Positions 47,640 to 56,011 of a stretch of DNA of 64,000 nucleotides are shown here, one piece after another. The notes under the pieces are model-generated. The model had not been told where the DNA came from. It did not search any database and saw only the letters and a program-made list of their open reading frames with translations. The stretch's first letter is position 1. Each line of letters opens with the position of its first letter. Made by a program: the position numbers and the translations under genes. This stretch comes from SIG480 sp045595365 (GTDB taxonomy: Bacteria > Bacillota > Clostridia > Oscillospirales > JAAYXM01), in the NCBI GenBank assembly GCA_045595365.1, contig JAZOAI010000027.1, positions 1-64,000 of the forward strand. Direction: 5' to 3'.

Positions 47640-49289
47640 CTACTCCGCAGAAATCAAATAGTAATAAACCGGCTGACCGCCGTCAAGAAGCATAACCTCG
47701 GCATTTTTTGCCTTTTCCTTGCAGATGTTCTCTACGGGTTCTGCATCCGAGGCAGTCACGCCCTCGCCGTGGAAAATCGTGACAAAGCTTTTATCCTCGA
47801 TTCCCATCGCAGAAACGAGCTTCTCAGCGACTTCTGAAAGGTCACAGCCCGATGCGGCAAGCTTGCCTTCGTTAAGTGCGAGGTATTCACCCTGTTTTAT
47901 TGAATATCCGTCAAACTCGCTGTCGCGCGCAGCATAGGTAATCGAACCGGTAGAAACGTTTTTCGCCGCCTCGCTCATAGCTTCTATGTTTGCTTCAAGC
48001 TCTGCATCGGGGTCAAACGCGAGCATAGCGGAAATGCCCTGAGGCATAGTCTTTGTTTCAAGAACAACGACCTTCTTTTCCGTAAGCTCAACTGTCTGCT
48101 GTGCCGCCATAATGATGTTTTTGTTATTCGGAAGAACAAAAACTATCTCAGACGGCGTTGCGTTAACCGCAGCGAGAATATCGTCAGTAGACGGGTTCAT
48201 CGTCTGCCCGCCCTCAACGAGAGTGTTTGCGCCAAGGTCACGGAATACGTTCAGTATCCCCTCGCCCGCTCCGACAACTGCAAACCCGTATTTTGTCTCG
48301 GCCGGCGCAACCTTCGGCTCATCCTTCTCCGGAGCCTCTCCTGCAAAGTTCTCGCTGTGCTGGTAGCGCATATTATCAATTTTTATGTTTGTAAGCTCGC
48401 CGTAAGTAAGTGCGCGGCCTATTGCGCGGTCAGGCTCGTTTGTATGAACGTGAACCTTTATGATGTCGTCATCATCAACAACGACAACGCAATCGCCTAT
48501 CGACTCAAGAAACGCGCGAAGGCTTCCCACATCAAGCTTTTTACCCTCGCGGCTTATGTTTACGATAAATTCGGTGCAGTAGGCAAAGGTGATTTCCTCA
48601 TCAGACGGTGCAAATCCTGCAGAGGATGAAGCGGAAATCTCCTCACCTGACATCGGAACAACATCGTTCCCGAGAAGAGTGGACTGCATAGCCTCAAGGA
48701 CAAGAACCCATCCGCATCCGCCTGCATCAACAACTCCCGCCTTTTTGAGAACGGGGTTCTGCTCCATCGTGTCGGCAAGGGCCTCTTTTGCCGCTTCAAT
48801 AATTTCAACAAAAATAATGTCTATATCGCTGTTTTCTTCCGAGACTTCTTTTGCCTTCTCCGCCGCGACTCTCGAAACGGAAAGGATGGTCCCTTCGGCC
48901 GGCTTCATAACGGCACGGTATGCCGCCTCTACACCGCTCCCAAGAGCAGCCGCGAGGTCTTTCGCCGCAAGAAACGCCTTCTCTGCACACGACTTTGCAA
49001 AACCGCGGAAAAGAAGGGAAAGAATAACACCTGAGTTTCCTCGTGCTCCGCGAAGCAGAGCAGATGCCGCGATGCTTGCCGCCTCGCCCACGGTTTCGGG
49101 GCTTGCCCCCGCAAGTGCAGACGCTGCCGCGCGCGCGGTGAGGGACATATTCGTACCCGTATCGCCGTCGGGAACGGGAAAAACGTTAAGCTCGTTGAGC
49201 TTTTGTTTGTTATTATCAATCGCCGCAGAAGCCGAAATGACCATACGTTTAAACTCTGCGGCAGTAATCTGTTCTCTCAAAATAGGCAC
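47640..49289 (-). CDS. fakA: DAK2 domain protein, fatty acid kinase FakA-like (YloV)
   Basis: A 549-aa protein with an N-terminal DhaL/DAK2 kinase domain (1-200: FPVPDGDTGTNMSLT and GARGNSGVILSLLFRGF, the ATP and Mg site), a middle domain, and a C-terminal DegV-like lobe. In Firmicutes it phosphorylates fatty acids bound to a FakB protein. It follows the Asp23-like yloU by 5 bp, the usual yloU-yloV pairing, and precedes recG by 6 bp. Confidence 0.95.
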   Translation of the reverse strand: MPILREQITAAEFKRMVISASAAIDNNKQKLNELNVFPVPDGDTGTNMSLTARAAASALAGASPETVGEAASIAASALLRGARGNSGVILSLLFRGFAKSCAEKAFLAAKDLAAALGSGVEAAYRAVMKPAEGTILSVSRVAAEKAKEVSEENSDIDIIFVEIIEAAKEALADTMEQNPVLKKAGVVDAGGCGWVLVLEAMQSTLLGNDVVPMSGEEISASSSAGFAPSDEEITFAYCTEFIVNISREGKKLDVGSLRAFLESIGDCVVVVDDDDIIKVHVHTNEPDRAIGRALTYGELTNIKIDNMRYQHSENFAGEAPEKDEPKVAPAETKYGFAVVGAGEGILNVFRDLGANTLVEGGQTMNPSTDDILAAVNATPSEIVFVLPNNKNIIMAAQQTVELTEKKVVVLETKTMPQGISAMLAFDPDAELEANIEAMSEAAKNVSTGSITYAARDSEFDGYSIKQGEYLALNEGKLAASGCDLSEVAEKLVSAMGIEDKSFVTIFHGEGVTASDAEPVENICKEKAKNAEVMLLDGGQPVYYYLISAE

Positions 49290-49294
49290 CTCCG

Positions 49295-49642
49295 TTATTC
49301 AGCCATTACAGAGTCAACGTTTACATTAACGCATCCGACAGAAACGCGTGTCACGCGCTCAACATTATAACGGACCTCGTTTATTATCGACTCACATATT
49401 GCAGTAATGTTCACACCGTGGTCAACGATGATATGAACGTCTATATTAACCTTGTCATTTTCGAACGTAACTCTTACGCCCTTGGACATATTCTCACGCT
49501 TGAGCAGGCTGACAATTCCGTCTTTAACGTTTCTGTATGCCATACCGCGAACGCCGAAGCAGTTCGTAGCGGCGTCTCCTGCAATAACCGTAAAAACTTC
49601 ATTGGTAATCTCTATTGAACCTTTATCGTTATTGATTATCAT
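49295..49642 (-). CDS. yloU: Asp23/Gls24 family protein YloU
   Basis: A 115-aa Asp23 domain protein paired with FakA. The ATG at 49642 follows AAGGAGG; an upstream in-frame ATG lies before the ribosome site. KGSIEITNEVFTVIAGDAATN opens the domain. Family members probably organise at the membrane; the exact role of YloU is not known. Confidence 0.9.
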   Translation of the reverse strand: MIINNDKGSIEITNEVFTVIAGDAATNCFGVRGMAYRNVKDGIVSLLKRENMSKGVRVTFENDKVNIDVHIIVDHGVNITAICESIINEVRYNVERVTRVSVGCVNVNVDSVMAE

Positions 49643-49710
49643 AACCGGTCCTCCTTGTAAAGATATAGAAGCTCGACACACATTATCTGCACATCGACAC
49701 TAATATAGGA

Positions 49711-49739
49711 TTAATATTATTATATTCTATTTTTGTCAA
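49711..49739 (-). promoter_or_regulatory. Sigma-A promoter of yloU-fakA-recG-pnp
   Basis: On the minus strand TTGACA, 17-bp spacer, TATTAA, 69 bp before the yloU start. Confidence 0.6.
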
Positions 49740-49798
49740 TAACTCAATAGGAATTTTTATAAAACACCTAATTTTATATTTCGATTAGAATTTTGATA

Positions 49799-49827
49799 TT
49801 GAATCTTATTTTTCATTTTGATATAAT
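49799..49827 (+). promoter_or_regulatory. Sigma-A promoter of the mutarotase-like gene
   Basis: TTGAAT, 17-bp spacer, TATAAT, 39 bp before the ATG at 49866, which follows AAGGAGG. Confidence 0.75.
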
Positions 49828-49865
49828 TATTTCCATAAATCGAACATTTAAGGAGGACTTTTAGA

Positions 49866-50798
49866 ATGCTTGAAATCAGCGAAGTCAAGTACGGACAATG
49901 GGGAAACTGTGTTCGTCTGTGTGACGGAAGAAATGAGCTTTTAGCTACGCTCGACTTTGGACCCCGAATTATAAAGTTTTGCGCTCTTGGAAAAGAAAAT
50001 ATGTTCTTCGAGGATAAAAACGACGAAATAAACGGTTATGATTTTGAAAATGAAACCTCAAAAACTTACGGTAAGGATTCCGGAGTATGGCACATAAGAG
50101 GCGGCCACCGTTTATGGAAGAGCCCCGAAGGACTTCCCGATACGTATTACCCCGACAACAAGCCTGTTTCCTATGAGAAGATAGAAAACGGAATAAGGCT
50201 TCTCCCCCCTCCCCAGAAAGAAATAAACCTTCAATTTTCAATGGAAATAACAATGCCTGAGGAAAACTGCACTCACATTGTCCACACAATCCGGAATATC
50301 GGTGACAAGCCCGTCACTCTCGCGCCGTGGGCGCTTTCCGTTCTCTCCCCCGGCGGAACGGAGATTTTTCCGGTTGCAGACCGCCCCGCTCCTTTCCTCG
50401 GAAACCGTCACTTCGTTTTCTGGCAATACACAAGGATGAACGATAAGCGCGCAACCTGGGGTGATAAGTATATCCGTCTGCGACAGGATTCTGACGCTGA
50501 AGTCAACTTCAAGGTGGGCACGCTCTCACAGCACGGATGGGCAGCATACTTTAACCACGGCGATGTTTTTGTCAATTACTTTGATGTGAACGACGGTCTC
50601 CCCCATCCTGACCACGACTGTAACTTTGAAACCTATACCGGGAAATATATGCTTGAAATGGAAAGCCTTGGTGTCCTTTCCGAGCTCGCGCCGGGAGAAG
50701 CTGTTTCTCACAATGAATGCTGGAGCTACTATACCGATGTTGCGCTCCCGGCAAACGATGAGGAAACTGATTTGTTCGTAAAAAACATAGTCGAATAA
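49866..50798 (+). CDS. Mutarotase-fold (DUF4380-like) carbohydrate protein
   Basis: A 310-aa soluble protein. A conserved LATLDFGPRIIKF strand, the GVWHIRGGHRLWKSPE segment and LAPWALSVLSPGGTEIFP are features of the galactose-mutarotase-like beta-sandwich proteins grouped with DUF4380. These bind or epimerise sugars, but no substrate can be named. GGHRLW has an exposed His, often a mutarotase active-site residue. It has its own promoter and lies 125 bp upstream of the aminotransferase, whose regulated promoter is separate. Confidence 0.7.
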   Translation: MLEISEVKYGQWGNCVRLCDGRNELLATLDFGPRIIKFCALGKENMFFEDKNDEINGYDFENETSKTYGKDSGVWHIRGGHRLWKSPEGLPDTYYPDNKPVSYEKIENGIRLLPPPQKEINLQFSMEITMPEENCTHIVHTIRNIGDKPVTLAPWALSVLSPGGTEIFPVADRPAPFLGNRHFVFWQYTRMNDKRATWGDKYIRLRQDSDAEVNFKVGTLSQHGWAAYFNHGDVFVNYFDVNDGLPHPDHDCNFETYTGKYMLEMESLGVLSELAPGEAVSHNECWSYYTDVALPANDEETDLFVKNIVE

Positions 50799-50858
50799 AT
50801 CCGTCAAAACAAGCAGCGACTTTTTTCTTCAAAAATTTTATTAAATTCTGAAAAAATA

Positions 50859-50887
50859 TTGACAAAGCTAAAACGTTTTAGTATAAT
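50859..50887 (+). promoter_or_regulatory. Sigma-A promoter of the aminotransferase operon
   Basis: TTGACA, 17-bp spacer, TATAAT: a near-perfect match. A 14-bp palindrome fills most of the spacer. Confidence 0.88.
50868..50881 (+). promoter_or_regulatory. LacI-type operator, CTAAAACGTTTTAG
   Basis: A perfect 14-bp palindrome with the central CG of LacI/GalR operators, placed between -35 and -10. A 14-bp relative differing at two positions (CTAAAACGGATTAG) lies just downstream of the -10 box of the LacI-family gene at 54964-55959. Confidence 0.75.
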
Positions 50888-50923
50888 TCAGTTATACTCA
50901 AATTTTTATAGGAGGCGACTACT

Positions 50924-52138
50924 ATGGCAAGATCAGGCGGTCCCGGATCCTTCGTATTCGGCGACGAAGAAAGAAAAGAAGTTATGGAAGTCCTTGACGG
51001 GAGATATCTTTTCCGTTACGGCGCAGCAGATGCAGAAGGCTACACACATAAGGTTGTAGACTTTGAAGATGAACTCAAGAAGGTAATGGGCGCAAAGTAC
51101 GCTGTTGCTACAACAAGCGGAACCTGCTCACTCCTCGCAGCTCTTGCAGCTCTCGGAATCGGTGGCGGCGACGAAGTTATCGTTCCGGGTTATACCTTCA
51201 TCGCATCAATCTCTACGATTATGCTTGCAGGTGCTACCCCTGTTTTGGCTGAAATTGACGAGTCTCTCACAATTGACCCGACAAAGATTGAAGCTTTAAT
51301 CACTCCGAAGACAAAGGCAATTCTTCCGGTACATATGCTCGGCAACCCGTGCGACCTCGATGCTATCATGGCTATCGCAAAGAAGCACAACCTCTACGTT
51401 CTTGAGGACTGCTGCCAGGCTGTCGGCGCAAGCTACAAGGGCAAGCGCGTAGGTACAATCGGCAACATCGGTGCTTTCTCACTCAACGTCTTCAAGACAA
51501 TCTCTACAGGTGACGGCGGCGCTGTTATCACAAACGATGAGAACCTCTACGAGAGAGCTTTCGGTTACCACGACCAGGGCCACAAGCCGAACCGTACAGG
51601 TGTTGAAATCGGAAACCGCAGCCTTATCGGTATGAATATGAGAATGAACGAGCTCACAGGTGCTGTTGCTCTTGCTCAGACACGTAAGCTTGACGAAATC
51701 CTCTCAACCCTCAGAGCTAAGAAGGCTCTTCTCAAGAGCCTCCTCGCTGACCTTCCGCACATCTCCTTCAGAAAGATCAACGACGAGGGCGAGTGTGCTA
51801 CACTCCTCACAATCCTCTTCGATACGAAGGAACTCGCTGAGAAGTTCTGTGAGAAGACAGGCGGCAGACCGATTGCTTACTCCGGCTGGCATGTTTACAA
51901 CAACATGGAGCAGGTTCTCAACAAGCTTCTCCCGGCTCCGACAATGAATGTAAACGACAGAACCTATACAAAGCATATGCTCCCGCAGACAGATGCTATC
52001 CTCGAGCGCGCAGTCAACATCAGCGTAGGTGTTGTTGACAAGGGTCTCGGATCAGGATATGGCATCAATATCCTCTCAACAGAAGAAGAGATCCGCGATG
52101 TTGCTGCAAACATCCGCGAGCTCATCCTCAGCCTCTAA
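50924..52138 (+). CDS. DegT/DnrJ/EryC1/StrS family PLP aminotransferase
   Basis: A 404-aa fold-type I PLP enzyme. PLP features: TTSGTCSLLAAL for phosphate, Asp162 in LEDCCQAVGA for the pyridine nitrogen, and Lys191 in SLNVFKTISTGDGGA as Schiff-base lysine. Such enzymes aminate keto groups of nucleotide sugars, cyclitols or keto sugars. The flanking genes (isomerase, deacetylases) fit amino-sugar metabolism; the substrate cannot be read. Codons are strongly biased like ribosomal genes, so it is probably abundant. GGAGG precedes the ATG. Confidence 0.9.
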   Translation: MARSGGPGSFVFGDEERKEVMEVLDGRYLFRYGAADAEGYTHKVVDFEDELKKVMGAKYAVATTSGTCSLLAALAALGIGGGDEVIVPGYTFIASISTIMLAGATPVLAEIDESLTIDPTKIEALITPKTKAILPVHMLGNPCDLDAIMAIAKKHNLYVLEDCCQAVGASYKGKRVGTIGNIGAFSLNVFKTISTGDGGAVITNDENLYERAFGYHDQGHKPNRTGVEIGNRSLIGMNMRMNELTGAVALAQTRKLDEILSTLRAKKALLKSLLADLPHISFRKINDEGECATLLTILFDTKELAEKFCEKTGGRPIAYSGWHVYNNMEQVLNKLLPAPTMNVNDRTYTKHMLPQTDAILERAVNISVGVVDKGLGSGYGINILSTEEEIRDVAANIRELILSL

Positions 52139-52169
52139 TCTTAATCAACCGCTTAATTTGTCTTGAATG

Positions 52170-52189
52170 CCCCGGGGCTTCCCCCGGGG
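52170..52189 (+). repeat. GC hairpin between aminotransferase and isomerase genes
   Basis: CCCCGGGG-CTTC-CCCCGGGG, an 8-bp all-GC stem with a 4-nt loop and no T run. More likely a message-stabilising or processing hairpin than a terminator. Confidence 0.6.
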
Positions 52190-52227
52190 TAACAATAAAA
52201 AATCAAAAATTCAGGAGGTCAATTATT

Positions 52228-53262
52228 ATGTCAAGATTTAAGTATTCAGTAGGTCCCTGGAACGTTCACGAAGGTGCAGACGCATACGGCCCGGCCGTTC
52301 GCGACAGCATCCCCTTCGAAGAAAAAATCAAAACATTTAAGGAAATCGGTTTTGATGCTATTCAGTTCCATGATGACGACGCTGTTCCGAACATCAACAA
52401 CTACACAGAAGCAGAAATCATCGAAGAGGCCAAGAAGGTAAAAGCTCTCCTCGACAAGTATGATCTCGCTGCTGAGTTCGTTGCTCCGCGTCTCTGGTTT
52501 GACCCGCACACAACAGACGGCGGCTTCTGCTCCAACAGTGCTGAAGACCGTGAGTATGCAATGTGGAGAGCATACCGCTCAATCGACATCGCAAATGTTC
52601 TCGGATGCGACAAGATTGTTCTCTGGCTTGCTCGTGAAGGCACACTCTGCTATGAAAGCAAGAGCCCGGTTGAGTCCACAAAGCGCCTTATCGAAGCTAT
52701 CAACAAGATGCTCGACTACGACAAGAACATCAAGATTATGATCGAGACAAAGCCGAACGAGCCGATCGACAGAAGCGTTTGCCCGACAATGGGTCACTGC
52801 ATGGCTATCTCTGCTGCTTCTAAGGATCCGTCACGTGTTGGTGGTCTTCTCGAGTCTGCTCACGCAATGCTCGCAGGCCTTGATCCGGCAAGTGAAATCG
52901 GCTTTGCTTCAGCTATGGGCAAGCTCTGGGGCGTTCACCTCAACGACCAGAACGGCATCAAGTACGACCAGGATAAGAGCTTCGGCGTTGAGAACCTCCG
53001 TGCTGCATTCAACCAGATGAAGGTTCTTATGGAAACAGGCTTTGGTAAGAACGGCGAGTACATCGGCCTTGACGTTAAGGTTATGAGAACTCAGAAGCAG
53101 GAAGGCAGCTATCAGCACCTCATCAACAGCCTTAAGATTGCTAAGGCTCTTGAAGCAAAGGCCGAGAAGTTCGATTACGACTATCAGGCAAAGTGTGTTG
53201 CAGAGCGCGACTACGAGAAGCTCGAGATGTATGTCATGGAGCTCCTCATGGGCCTCAACTAA
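52228..53262 (+). CDS. Xylose isomerase-like TIM-barrel enzyme
   Basis: A 344-aa protein following the short-type xylose isomerase plan: FHDDD (catalytic His48), GGFCSNS, VLWLAREG, IETKPNEP (Glu173, Lys175), ESAH (Glu209, His212), KYDQD (Asp247, Asp249), GLDVK (Asp282). At the place of the usual Asp in the DLN motif it has VHLND, i.e. His237 instead of Asp, with a new Asp240. It is also about 45 residues shorter than typical short-type enzymes. It is thus a sugar isomerase whose substrate may not be xylose. AGGAGG precedes the ATG; codon bias is strong. Confidence 0.8.
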   Translation: MSRFKYSVGPWNVHEGADAYGPAVRDSIPFEEKIKTFKEIGFDAIQFHDDDAVPNINNYTEAEIIEEAKKVKALLDKYDLAAEFVAPRLWFDPHTTDGGFCSNSAEDREYAMWRAYRSIDIANVLGCDKIVLWLAREGTLCYESKSPVESTKRLIEAINKMLDYDKNIKIMIETKPNEPIDRSVCPTMGHCMAISAASKDPSRVGGLLESAHAMLAGLDPASEIGFASAMGKLWGVHLNDQNGIKYDQDKSFGVENLRAAFNQMKVLMETGFGKNGEYIGLDVKVMRTQKQEGSYQHLINSLKIAKALEAKAEKFDYDYQAKCVAERDYEKLEMYVMELLMGLN

Positions 53263-53305
53263 TCAACCTGCTTAAAAGAATTAAATTCCAACAAGTTTAA
53301 TACTT

Positions 53306-53336
53306 GAGGGTGGGTTAAAACCCACCCTCTATTTTT
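53306..53336 (+). terminator. Terminator-like hairpin between isomerase and PIG-L gene
   Basis: Stem GAGGGTGGGTT with AACCCACCCTC, then CTATTTTT. It should reduce expression of the deacetylase relative to the upstream genes. Confidence 0.75.
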
Positions 53337-53352
53337 AAAAGGAGCTTAGATT

Positions 53353-54072
53353 ATGAATATTCTCGCTATTGGCGCACATCCCGACGATATTGAAATCAAC
53401 TGCGCGGGCACACTCGCGAAGTATGCAGCCCAGGGGCATAAGGTTTTTATTGCCACTGCAACTAACGGCAACATCGGCTCGGCTACGCTTCCCAAAGACG
53501 AAATAGGCGCTATCCGTAAGCGCGAGGCTGCAAAGAGCGCAGCTATCATCGGCGCGGAATATATCTGCCTTGATTATGACGACGAGCTCTTCTATGAAGA
53601 CGTTTCAGTCCGCATGAAGTTCATAAACCTTGTTCGTCACTGCAAGGCTGATGTCATTCTCACTCACAACCCGCACGACTACAACCCTGACCATATGCTC
53701 ACAAGCAAAATCATAAACGACATTCAGGTTATGATTCCTATTGCGAAGCTCCCGACAGAAGAACCTCCCTGCCCGACTCTCCCCGTAATCTACTACTTTG
53801 AGCCGGCTAAGGGAATGGGTTTCATCCCGACGGACTATGTCGACATCACTGACTACTTTGAAACAAAGAAGAAGATGTTCCTTTGCCACGAAAGCCAGCA
53901 GGCATGGATGGCTGATAACTATGCAGGCTATGGTTCCGGAGAAGATGTCTTCACAGAAGATATGACAATCACCTCAAAATACAGAGGTATGCAGTGCGGT
54001 GTTAAGTATGCAGAAGCTTTCATCCGTTGCAACGATGCTTATCGTATGACAGCAGAAAGACTTCTTCCGTAA
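53353..54072 (+). CDS. PIG-L family deacetylase, copy 1
   Basis: A 239-aa zinc hydrolase of the LmbE/PIG-L family. Zinc-site residues are in GAHPDD (His9, Asp12) and HNPHDYNPDHM (second His). It would remove an N-acetyl group from an amino sugar. The motif after HPDD is EINCAGT, whereas the family norm and copy 2 have EIGCGGT. It follows the isomerase gene after a hairpin. AAAAGGAGC precedes the ATG. Residues 26-133 are identical with copy 2. Confidence 0.88.
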   Translation: MNILAIGAHPDDIEINCAGTLAKYAAQGHKVFIATATNGNIGSATLPKDEIGAIRKREAAKSAAIIGAEYICLDYDDELFYEDVSVRMKFINLVRHCKADVILTHNPHDYNPDHMLTSKIINDIQVMIPIAKLPTEEPPCPTLPVIYYFEPAKGMGFIPTDYVDITDYFETKKKMFLCHESQQAWMADNYAGYGSGEDVFTEDMTITSKYRGMQCGVKYAEAFIRCNDAYRMTAERLLP

Positions 54073-54085
54073 CTTAATAAATGAT

Positions 54086-54122
54086 AAAAAAGCTCAAGCA
54101 GATTTCCGCTTGAGCTTTTTTA
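54086..54122 (+). terminator. Terminator of PIG-L copy 1
   Basis: Stem AAAAAAGCTCAAGC with GCTTGAGCTTTTTT, strong T tail. Confidence 0.88.
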
Positions 54123-54135
54123 TCTTCAAAGGCTC

Positions 54136-54164
54136 TTGTTTTTATCCTGAAAATGCGGTATTAT
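54136..54164 (+). promoter_or_regulatory. Sigma-A promoter of PIG-L copy 2
   Basis: TTGTTT, 17-bp spacer, TATTAT, right after the preceding terminator. No LacI operator was seen here, so copy 2 is probably regulated differently. Confidence 0.6.
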
Positions 54165-54196
54165 ATTTGTATAAAAACACTAAAGGAGATTTACAT

Positions 54197-54913
54197 ATGA
54201 ACATACTTGCAATCGGCGCACATCCCGACGATGTCGAAATAGGCTGCGGAGGCACTCTCGCCAAATACGTAGCCCAGGGGCATAAGGTTTTTATTGCCAC
54301 TGCAACTAACGGCAATATCGGCTCGGCTACGCTTCCGAAAGACGAAATAGGCGCTATCCGTAAGCGCGAGGCTGCAAAGAGCGCAGCTATCATCGGTGCG
54401 GAATATATCTGCCTTGATTATGACGACGAGCTCTTCTATGAAGACGTTTCAGTCCGTATGAAGTTCATAAACCTTGTTCGTCACTGCAAGGCTGACGTCA
54501 TTCTCACTCATAACCCGCACGACTACAACCCTGACCATATGCTCACAAGCAAAATCATAAACGACATTCAGGTTATGATTCCTATTGCGAAACTTGAAAC
54601 GGAAGAACCCCCATGCCCGACTCTCCCTGTAATCTATTACTTTGAGCCGGACCTTGGAATGGGATTTATCCCGACGGACTACGTCGACATCACTGACCAC
54701 TTCGAAACAAAGAAGAAGATGTTCCTTTGCCACGAAAGCCAGCAGGCATGGATGGCAGATAACTACGCAGGCTTCTCAGCTGAAGATACATTCACAGAGG
54801 ATATGATAACAACCGCAAAATACAGAGGCATGCAGTGCGGCGTTAAGTATGCAGAGGCATTTGTCCGCTGCAACGATGCCTACCGTATGACACCGCATAG
54901 ACTTCTCCCGTAA
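54197..54913 (+). CDS. PIG-L family deacetylase, copy 2
   Basis: A 238-aa paralogue of the preceding gene, about 92% identical by direct comparison of the translations. It carries the canonical GAHPDDVEIGCGGTLA. Differences concentrate at the N-terminal metal loop and the last third (EPDLGMGF, GFSAEDTF, MTPHRLLP). ATG at 54197 follows AAAGGAGA; an in-frame ATG further upstream lies in the promoter. It has its own promoter and terminator, so the two copies can be expressed separately. Confidence 0.9.
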   Translation: MNILAIGAHPDDVEIGCGGTLAKYVAQGHKVFIATATNGNIGSATLPKDEIGAIRKREAAKSAAIIGAEYICLDYDDELFYEDVSVRMKFINLVRHCKADVILTHNPHDYNPDHMLTSKIINDIQVMIPIAKLETEEPPCPTLPVIYYFEPDLGMGFIPTDYVDITDHFETKKKMFLCHESQQAWMADNYAGFSAEDTFTEDMITTAKYRGMQCGVKYAEAFVRCNDAYRMTPHRLLP

Positions 54914-54932
54914 CTTAATAAAAACAGCAAAC

Positions 54933-54963
54933 AAGCCAAGTGGAAATTCCACTTGGCTTTTTA
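54933..54963. terminator. Bidirectional terminator between PIG-L copy 2 and the LacI gene
   Basis: Stem AAGCCAAGTGG with CCACTTGGCTT, followed by TTTATTA on the plus strand; it abuts the LacI-gene stop on the minus strand. Confidence 0.82.
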
Positions 54964-55959
54964 TTACCCCATCTTCTTCACAGAATCGCGCACGACAAGC
55001 TGCATCGGAATAGAGTAGCTCTTAACGGGTTTTCCGCTGATCATCCGCCTGAGAAGCTCCATAGCAACCGCGCCCATTTCCGTTTTGTCAATTTTTATTG
55101 TCGTGAGTTTCGGCTCAATATAGCGTGCGAGGAGAATATCGTCAATCCCTATAAGCGAAACGTCATCCGGAACGGAGAGGTTCATATCCTTGACACATCG
55201 CATAGCGCCGATAGCAAAGCTGTCAATCGCGCAGAGAATCGCAGTGGGGCGCCTCTCGCGCGAGAGAATTTCCTTTGCGGCAAAGTATGCACTTTCCTCG
55301 TTATATGCCGTCTGCTCAACAAACTCCGGCAAAACGGCAATCGAGTTCTCTAAAAGCGCGTTTGCAAATCCCTGCAGGGTTTGCTTATAAAAATCCGGAA
55401 TAATGTTGGAAGAAAGGAGCGCTATGTCCTTATGTCCGTTTTCAATCAGATACGCCGTCGCGAGATACGCCGCTTTTGTGTAATCCGCACTGACTGAAAT
55501 AAGAGACGCATCGCTGTCGTGAGTATCAACGACAACAAATGGAATCCCGCTTGCAAGGGCTTTTTTCTTCATCGCCGGGGTTATATCCTGCATAAAAACA
55601 AGCCCGTCAACGTCCCCGGAATACACACTGTCCGGCAAATCACCGCGTTTAGGCTTGCTTATTACGATATTATATCCATGCTTTGTGCTTTGGTTTAAAA
55701 TACCGTTCATTATTTCAAAGTAGAACAAATCTTCAAACGGCGAGGAATACTGATTGACAATAAGGGTTATATTAAAGCTCTGATTCATCGCAAGCCTCTT
55801 TGAGTTGAGGCTCGGCTTAAACCCCGTTTCTTCAATAATATTTTGAATTTTCTTTCTTGTTTCCTCACTAACGCCGGGCTTCTCATTCAAAACAAAAGAC
55901 ACTGCCGTGACAGATACGCCCGCCATTTTAGCGATTTCCTTAATCGTCAGCTTTTTCAT
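54964..55959 (-). CDS. LacI/GalR family transcription regulator
   Basis: A 331-aa repressor. The N-terminal helix-turn-helix and hinge (MKKLTIKEIAKMAGVSVTAV, SLNSKRLA) are complete, followed by a periplasmic-binding-protein-like effector domain (about 60-331) that should bind a sugar. It sits convergent to PIG-L copy 2. The operator at its own promoter suggests autoregulation, and a better copy at the aminotransferase promoter suggests control of that operon. The ligand is unknown. Confidence 0.93.
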   Translation of the reverse strand: MKKLTIKEIAKMAGVSVTAVSFVLNEKPGVSEETRKKIQNIIEETGFKPSLNSKRLAMNQSFNITLIVNQYSSPFEDLFYFEIMNGILNQSTKHGYNIVISKPKRGDLPDSVYSGDVDGLVFMQDITPAMKKKALASGIPFVVVDTHDSDASLISVSADYTKAAYLATAYLIENGHKDIALLSSNIIPDFYKQTLQGFANALLENSIAVLPEFVEQTAYNEESAYFAAKEILSRERRPTAILCAIDSFAIGAMRCVKDMNLSVPDDVSLIGIDDILLARYIEPKLTTIKIDKTEMGAVAMELLRRMISGKPVKSYSIPMQLVVRDSVKKMG

Positions 55960-55990
55960 CTTATCCCCCGAAGGTTAATTATTTACTAAA

Positions 55991-56004
55991 CTAATCCGTT
56001 TTAG
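55991..56004 (-). promoter_or_regulatory. LacI-type operator at the regulator's own promoter
   Basis: CTAAAACGGATTAG on the minus strand, 8 bp after the -10 box. It is also embedded in a wider inverted repeat TTTACTAAA/TTTAGTAAA (55982-56008). Confidence 0.65.
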
Positions 56005-56011
56005 TAAATTA

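Noticed and set aside
49879..50798. Aldose 1-epimerase (galM) label for the 310-aa protein
   Set aside because: The fold class fits, but the sequence lacks the standard GalM catalytic pattern, so only a fold-level name is given.
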